NCBI GenBank assembly: GCA_014607495.2
Contig: CP053170.1
Span: 5,580,001 to 5,644,000 of the forward strand
DNA: 64,000 nucleotides
Direction of reading: 5' to 3'
Source: Carposina sasakii
Taxonomy: Eukaryota; Arthropoda; Insecta; Lepidoptera; Carposinidae
Every line of letters starts with the position of its first letter. Positions within the stretch are counted from its first letter, which is position 1. The position numbers and the translations under genes are program-made. The notes under the pieces were generated by a model. That model saw only the letters and a list, made by a program, of their open reading frames with translations, searched no databases and had not been told where the DNA came from. This document shows, piece by piece, positions 58,501 to 64,000 of this stretch.

Positions 58501-61500
58501 ACTATAAATTTCGCCCGATCAAGTAATAAATTTTTATTTTCAAAAAAATTTACATAGTTTCCCAGCAATTTTTTTGGCATAAACTTACTTTATTTGATGT
58601 ATAGAGTACGTACCCTTCGTTAAGGGTCGCAACGAAAAAACATCCTGTATAGTAGGGATAATGAGCATTTTATTACTATTATTTAATTTAATATGAAATA
58701 CTTGGGAATAAGGGATACGAATAAAGGTTTCAAATCAATGGGGGCCGCCACAACCAAGGGTGCATCTAGGATTTTTTTCTGGGTGGGGCACAAAGGGCAG
58801 ATTTGACTATGAGTATACAGGATGATTTTTGGTCGTCAACGTTCCCGTAAACTACGGAATCTCCTCATCATCACGATCATTTTTCTCAATGGAAGCATAC
58901 CTGGGAAGTGTGTGGTTTCCAAAATATTAGGGTCCAAAGTTGAGTAAATAGACTGCGTTTTTCTGCATAAATGCACATAGACGCACGTAGCAAGATTTTT
59001 TCACGAGAAATAATTAATATATGTCTATAAATAAACTAGCATAAACACTAGACACTATAAATTTCGCCAGATCAAGTAATTAAAAAAAAAAAAATCCCAG
59101 CATTTTTTTTGGCATAAACTTACTTTATTTTATGTACAGAGTACGCACCCTTCGTTAAAGATGGCCACAAAAAAACATCCTGTATAATTAAGTATGAACT
59201 GTGGTGAAATCTACCCACAGTAGGCACACAAAAATCTGTCTAGGAGGGGCAAGTGCCCCGTGCTTGCGTGCCCCTAAATCCTGTTAATCTATATTTGGGG
59301 ATGTGTTAAGGAAAGGGCTAGTCAAGAGCACCCGAAACCGGCGAGCATGTTTCATAATGAATGTTGACGAGGCGAAAGTGGTAGGTATGTTTAAAACCGA
59401 AAAAATGAATGAGTTAAATGTATGTTTATGTATGCTATCTTATTTATCTACTTTATTTTTTGTAGAAGTTGTGCTAGCCTGTAATTGTGATACATACTTA
59501 ATATCTATTGTCTTGTACTACTGACCAAATTGAATCTTAACAGAACTGTTATGTATTTATGTTGGCTTTCTAATTTAATAAATAAATAAATCCGCCAGCA
59601 CCCGTGGCATTGTCAGCTCAGGATTGTCCCCAAGAATCTCAGCGAAACAAAGTATTAACTTTCAGTGGACGTCAATGTTCTCCAATGCTGCTGCAGCGTC
59701 GCTGGTACCAGATGAAGGAACACACGCGGAATCAATTCTACTCGTTTTGGTCTAAATATCGCGGGAACTCTAGGAACTTGGAGGCAGATTCGACCATTGA
59801 AAGGCCCACCCGGATTCAGATGGCTATCGCTAAGAGGTATGCCATTACTCGTATAACCACTCCATAAAAGTCGCCTACACTTCTATAATTTCACAGTCGA
59901 TCCTGCGCTTCTATAAGCTTAACTACACTTTTTATAGATATAGGTAATCTCAGTCCTAAACTTCTACAAACTTACACTCAACACACATACACACATACGG
60001 TTCTGTAAGGTAATTTTTTTAGGGTAGCTGCATACCTTATATCTAATTTTTTAAGGGTCGATTTTTCCGAACGTCAGAGAGCCTATCAAAAGAATAAAGT
60101 TGATGCTGTCTTTCTTAAAAACTCGATCATGATAGAGACAGCTTTACTCTTCAGAACAGATTTATTCTTCAGATAGGCTATCTCACCTTTGGAAATCAGC
60201 CCTACATCACCTATTTATTTTTTAGGTATCCACACATTATAACTGAACCGTTTGAGGAGTGGAAAAGTTTGCTGGCACAGGGCTTAGTTATCACCCCCGA
60301 AGAATTCGTAAGTAATCATGAAGAATTAATAGGTACATAATCGAAAAAATACATACATATAGTCACGTCCATTATCCCTCAAGAGTTTGGGCAGAGGTGT
60401 GCAATTTACACAGCCACTTTATTACCAGTTAGCCTATTTAGTTTCACGTGGTAAGGGGTGAGCCTACCGCCGCTTTTCGGGAAAAATACCTTTAATTAAT
60501 AATTAGTTTATTATAGAATTTCCACTTTGTTGCATCTTACGCACGTTTACTTTTACGTTCTTACTTTTTGTAAGTCATCATGTTTTGGAATATCATTACC
60601 TAAGTAAGAACCTAGGTACTTTTACGTAAGTACAAACTTTAAAAAATGTTTTATTTCAGGACAATAGAGATAAAAAGAAAGTATATCCTACGGTCATAGG
60701 TAAGTAAGGATGTATTTATTTATTACTTGATTAATAATAATTAAAATTGTCATGAGGAAGGTTGCTGAAAATATGACTATAATATTAAAATTAATCTTAT
60801 GTATTTAAATATTTCAGAAGATGACCCGGAATTTATCTTAATTGAACCTGAGGTTGATACAATCAATGTTGACTCTGGCGATGAAAACTCCAATAAATCC
60901 GAGGAACTGTATCCAATTATAGTAAAAGAAGAGCCTACAGATTCAAATACACTAAACGAAGACTTTGATAATGAAGACATTATTGATGATAAAGAAATAG
61001 TCGAACGTATAATCAATCGCACGATGCAAGACCGCGTCGATGAAGCGCTTAGAGATGTCGACATTAATATAGAAAAAGTGAGTAATGATAACTATCAGGA
61101 TATTGACACAGTAATGGATATAAATGAAAAAGCTGATGAAGTCCTACCACAAATCACTAGTGTGTGCGGGAACATTGACTCTTTTTCTGTAACTACTGAA
61201 ATAATAAATTCAGACGAGGAAGAAGATATTATCAAGCAAAAGGCTGATGAATTTTTAAGGAATACACCGAAAGTCAAACAAGTGGCTCCGGTGAATTCCG
61301 AAGAGACTCCGGAGGCCGTTGATATTATCAAATTGAAAGCTGACGAATATTTGAGAACGGGTGTACAAAGTCAAGAAAAACTTGCAGATGTCCAAGAGAT
61401 AACTGAAACTATTAATGATTCTGATGAGGAAGATATTGTTAAATTAAAAGTGGATCAGTATCTAAAGGAAAACGTGATAATTTCACCAGAAAATAAGCCT

Positions 61501-64000
61501 CCAGCCCAGATTGAAGATGTAATTCAAGTAGCACAGAACTCTAGTTCCGATGATGAAGATATAATCAAACTAAAGGCTGACGAGTATTTAAAACAAATTA
61601 AAGAAACTAAAGAAGGCTCTTTACCAGTTGAGTTACCTGAGGTAGATATAGCAGAAATTATTAAGGAAAAGGCGGAAAATTTTGTTTCTTCGCAAGGAAA
61701 CCTTAAAGATGCTGGGCCCGATCATGTTTTTGACTTAGTACATACGGATTTGAATTTGTTGGACGACGGTATCGAGTTCGTGGATGAGGGCATCGCTTAC
61801 GACGACGGGTGTCAAAAGCCTAAGCTCATTGATGCAGGTAATTACATCTATTTATTCTAACTAGGATAAAAATAATTTACCGGGATAAAAAGTAGCCTAT
61901 GTACTTTCTCAAGCTTGGACTACTTGTTTACCAATTTTAATTTAAATCGGTTCAGTGGCGTTAACTCACTTTAACAGACAGATAGTTACTTTCGCATTCT
62001 TATACTATTAGTATGGATACCTATAGGGTTGGTTGGTTCACTTTTACACTTAACGAGTCAATTTTTGAAAAAAAAAGAAAGTTTAATGAGGTAATAGACG
62101 TGTCCACTTCACACTATGTTTTCGTGCATAACGAGTTACGTGATCAGTGACGTAGGTATCCATAATTCTAGTTATTTGTAGAATTATGTATTTGATAGAT
62201 GTAGCTAGAGTTTGATGTAGGTAAATAAATTCGAGCCTTATGTTAATTACGGATACTTGTTTTAATTACATAAGATTTACGTTAAAAATCTTGTTATTTA
62301 GATTATATTTATACAGTTATATTGTGCCATTTTTATAAACATTTTATTATTGTTACCGGGCATCTACCTATAATCAAGTTACTGGTAGCGTGCCAGCAAT
62401 GGAGTCTAATAATTATCGAGAATAAAATGTTATATTAAATGAAAATTTATGTGTAACATCGATGTTAAATATACTTAAACCATACAATTTCATTTACTCA
62501 AACTTAAATGAAGTCTTTCTTTAAAAAAAATTCCAAGCTTTTTTATTTATTTGTATTTACACAGTTGGGTTAATAATAAAGTACATTATAATTTTAGCTG
62601 GTTTTCTCAATTAACTTTTTTTCACAGATCACATAAAGAATGAAGATAAAAATACCACCGAAACTCCAAAATTTGATGTAAAGCTCTTGATGACACCCAT
62701 AGTATATACAACGAAGGTCGACAAAATGATAACTATGAACGGAAAATCAATAAACGAGGTAAACAACGCGAAGTTAATTTCTAAAATATTTCACGAGAGT
62801 AAACCAGTTTGTAAGCTTCCAACTGAACTTCCTGACTATTTGAAACCCGATGCAGATTTGAATACTGATGGCGATTATCTCATACATAACAATGACGTCA
62901 GACTTAAGTCAGAACCTAATGATAACGCTGGTGAAACCTATTTACCGTACGAGGAAATCCTCGAATGCAATAAAGTAAAAATTACCAGTTACTTACTACA
63001 GAAACCAAAAAACCGCAATTATAATCCCGTAGTCCTGTGTAAAAATCCCGATTTTAATACACGGTTAAGAAGGCTCAATGTTGGTTTTTTCACTTCGATA
63101 AGGAACCGCCAGTTATTAAAATGTCTGAAACCGCTAACAATCGATCTGAGTAAAGCTTTTGAATCAAAACTCATTGACGGCACAATGTACTTGAAATCTG
63201 AAGGAGTTACAATTAAATGTGAAGTTGTAACACCTCCAAACGACATTCAAGCGATGGAGCAAACATCTACAGTAGTTCCTTCCGCTACAGCAGTGCAAAG
63301 TTTGATTGACAACCTTGATCCTAGTGATGTAGTTTTAAACTATGGGACTAACCCCTATTTCGAACGGAGCAAAGTAATTCATCTCCCAGACAAAGATGCT
63401 ATACGACAAATCAATCAAAATTTACGAACTGCTGAAGTGACACCTATGCAAGTGTTAATTTCTGGCACTTATGATCCTGCTACCAGAACTTCTACCACGA
63501 CTACTTTTGTAGAAAACAACCAGCAAGCTGGGGTGCCGGATGTGTCGAAGCTTGCTAAAAAGGGTCGGCCTCCAACCAAACCGACTTCAGAAAATCCTTT
63601 AGTAAAAACTTCAAATCTTCAGAATAAGAATCGAAATCCAAAATTTACACCAAAATGGTTTGGTGTAAAACTACATAAAATTAATGAATCAGCTTTAATT
63701 ACCCCTGATACATTGCAAAAAATGCTTGCTGTCGTCACCGATGGGGGACTTATATTTTCAAAAAAAAAAGAACTTAAGAAGAGACAGCAAATAGCAGAAG
63801 CAAACAAGATAGTACACGCACGGATTGTGCCAAAAACACCAAAGTCAAATGTCCAGGCGTCAACTGCCGAGAAACCGGCTGAAAAACCGAAAGAAAGAAT
63901 TACAATACCTATTCTCAAATCAAAACCTAGCATGGGAAGAAACAAAGTAAAGAAAGTAAAACATTGTTGTTGGGCTGCTGAAAAGATCTATAAAAAGGTG
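52550..64000 (+). CDS. Gene C: Myb/SANT-like protein with acidic repeats (partial)
   Basis: Unrecognised gene, cut by the window end. Exons 52550-52683, 54476-54635, 55333-55472, 59666-59836, 60226-60307, 60660-60699, 60818-61837 and 62628 to the edge are phase-consistent and give at least 1040 aa. Residues about 1-75 (MWDTLRRETN ... PLWQRMRSLTLKKL) look like a helical DNA-binding fold. Residues 98-200 look like a second Myb/SANT-like unit (LLELFSLVQQYKL ... GWACATLQYNSV, then MLLQRRWYQMKEHTRNQFYSFW). Exon 7 is acidic and holds about five copies of a D-I-I-K-x-K-A-D-E-Y-L motif (61210-61690). The last exon is basic toward the edge and ends in HCCWAAEKIYKKV, like the cysteine modules of gene A. 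Exon 4 is taken from the acceptor at 59665, because only this keeps the phase and a continuous helix. Inference: a nuclear DNA-binding or chromatin protein. Confidence 0.75.
52814..53431. mobile_element. Non-autonomous DNA transposon in gene C intron 1
   Basis: Inverted ends GGCTTGTTCCCAAA and TTTGGGAACAAGCC, flanked by an exact 8-bp duplication CACGTAGG (52806-52813 and 53432-53439). Inner parts also pair (CCCAACGGGTCCACGATATT against AATATCGTGGACCTGTTGGG). Confidence 0.8.
53939..54145 (+). mobile_element. Helitron-like element with internal deletion
   Basis: Starts TCTATTTACATATAATAAAA and ends GCGGGCGTCCACTAG before T; about 120 bp of the 5' half is missing relative to 10523-10838. Confidence 0.6.
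54921..55180. mobile_element. Palindromic TA-flanked MITE, copy 1
   Basis: Ends CAGGATGTAACAGAAGGAGT and CCCTTCTGTTACACCTG, flanked by TA. Family of 55659-55909. Confidence 0.65.
55613..55950 (+). repeat. MITE fragment interrupted by another MITE
   Basis: The outer sequence GTTTTTTCGTTGCCACCC ... GTACTCTA continues after the insert as TACATCAAATAAAG. The uninterrupted form is present at 11308-11380. Confidence 0.7.
55659..55909. mobile_element. Palindromic TA-flanked MITE, copy 2 (nested)
   Basis: Inverted ends CAGGGTGTAACAGAAAGGG and CCCTTTCTGTTACACCCTG, with a TA on each side. The empty target (CTCTATACATC) is seen at 11351, so the TA was duplicated. TA targeting fits the Tc1/mariner superfamily. 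Confidence 0.8.
56130..56270 (-). repeat. Fragment of the ACAGGATG-ended repeat
   Basis: Inverse copy of the 57.7-59.0 kb unit: CATTTTGGAAACCAGACAGG, TTGACGACCAAAAATCAGCC. Confidence 0.6.
56605..56709 (+). repeat. Fragment of the GGGCCC-ended MITE
   Basis: Matches the right part of 16778-17082 (GATCCGAGGGTCAGTGGAGG, GGTGGTGGGCGCACC). Confidence 0.6.
57697..58271. repeat. 575-bp tandem duplication, unit 1
   Basis: Virtually identical to 58272-58846. It contains most of the ACAGGATG-ended repeat (GGAATCTCCTCATCATCACG through AAAAAACATCCTGTA) and about 160 bp of unrelated flank (GGGGGCCGCCACAACCAAGG). Confidence 0.85.
58272..58846. repeat. 575-bp tandem duplication, unit 2
   Basis: Second near-identical unit. 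Matching 66-codon frames on the minus strand (57805-58005 and 58380-58580) show the offset of exactly 575 bp; they are not genes. Confidence 0.85.
58847..59185. repeat. Third, diverged repeat copy
   Basis: Same repeat as the first part of units 1 and 2 but with many substitutions and indels (GATCATTTTTCTCAATGG instead of GAGCATTTTTCTCCATGG), ending AAAAAACATCCTGTA. It lacks the flank present in units 1 and 2. Confidence 0.7.
61862..62018 (-). repeat. Helitron-like fragment in gene C intron 7
   Basis: Contains GGGATAAAAAGTAGCCTATG and AAATCGGTTCAGTGGCGTTA, the reverse of the family body, starting right after the CTAG at 61860. Confidence 0.45.

Noticed and set aside
57805..58580. Two identical 66-codon minus-strand frames
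   Set aside because: Their identity comes from the 575-bp tandem duplication of a noncoding repeat, not from selection.
59604..59665. Start of gene C exon 4 at the open frame beginning near 59604 or the acceptor at 59598
   Set aside because: That acceptor does not fit the phase-2 end of exon 3, and the encoded residues break an otherwise continuous helical domain. The TTTCAG acceptor at 59665 fits both.
32912..64000. Genes A and C as one transcript
   Set aside because: Gene A has a clear stop at 38771-38773, a complete unrelated gene (B) lies between, and gene C has its own ATG in a good context.
1..64000. tRNA, rRNA or CRISPR features
   Set aside because: I looked for tRNA B-box-like GGTTCGAATCC strings and regular spaced repeats and found none that fit.

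Overview
This window is nuclear DNA of an insect, almost certainly a moth or butterfly. It is AT-rich, its genes are split by GT-AG introns, and it is full of repeat families of lepidopteran type: non-autonomous Helitron-like elements ending in CTAG, LINE tails, MITEs, and a Mag-lineage Ty3/gypsy element with very short LTRs. There is no bacterial gene layout, no CRISPR array and no tRNA or rRNA gene that I could see.

Layout. 1-5570: repeats only, including two MITEs, a long foldback hairpin inside an older Helitron-like repeat, and a LINE tail with poly(A). 5573-6871 (+): FKBP12, 3 exons. 8218-18265 (+): translation initiation factor eIF2 alpha, 6 exons, with introns packed with repeats. 20690-28163 (-): mitochondrial endonuclease G, 6 exons, whose last intron holds a complete, recent, antisense Mag-like retrotransposon (20996-25524). 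28164-30299: tandem repeat and nested MITEs. 30300-32274 (+): mitochondrial phenylalanyl-tRNA synthetase, 3 exons. 32912-38773 (+): gene A, uncharacterised, 878 aa, 5 proposed exons. 41794-45126 (+): gene B, an intron-containing hAT-transposase-derived BED-finger protein, 620 aa. 45161-52540: no gene recognised, several foldback elements. 52550 to beyond 64000 (+): gene C, uncharacterised, at least 1040 aa, with Myb/SANT-like N-terminal sequence, an acidic repeat region, and an open last exon cut by the window edge.

The housekeeping genes are reconstructed with consistent splice phases and need no frame corrections. EndoG and FARS2 lie head-to-head and both products act in mitochondria, but 2.1 kb of repeats separates them. 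The most novel material is genes A and C. Gene A carries two copies of a cysteine module (CCW, about 30 residues, then C-x4-CTCCCK). Gene C begins what looks like the same module (HCCW...IYK) in its last 13 visible codons. I do not recognise this module as a named domain. Gene B between them is a candidate domesticated transposase.

Gene models were built by eye from splice signals and family similarity. Repeat family names are from memory of the families, not from searches.
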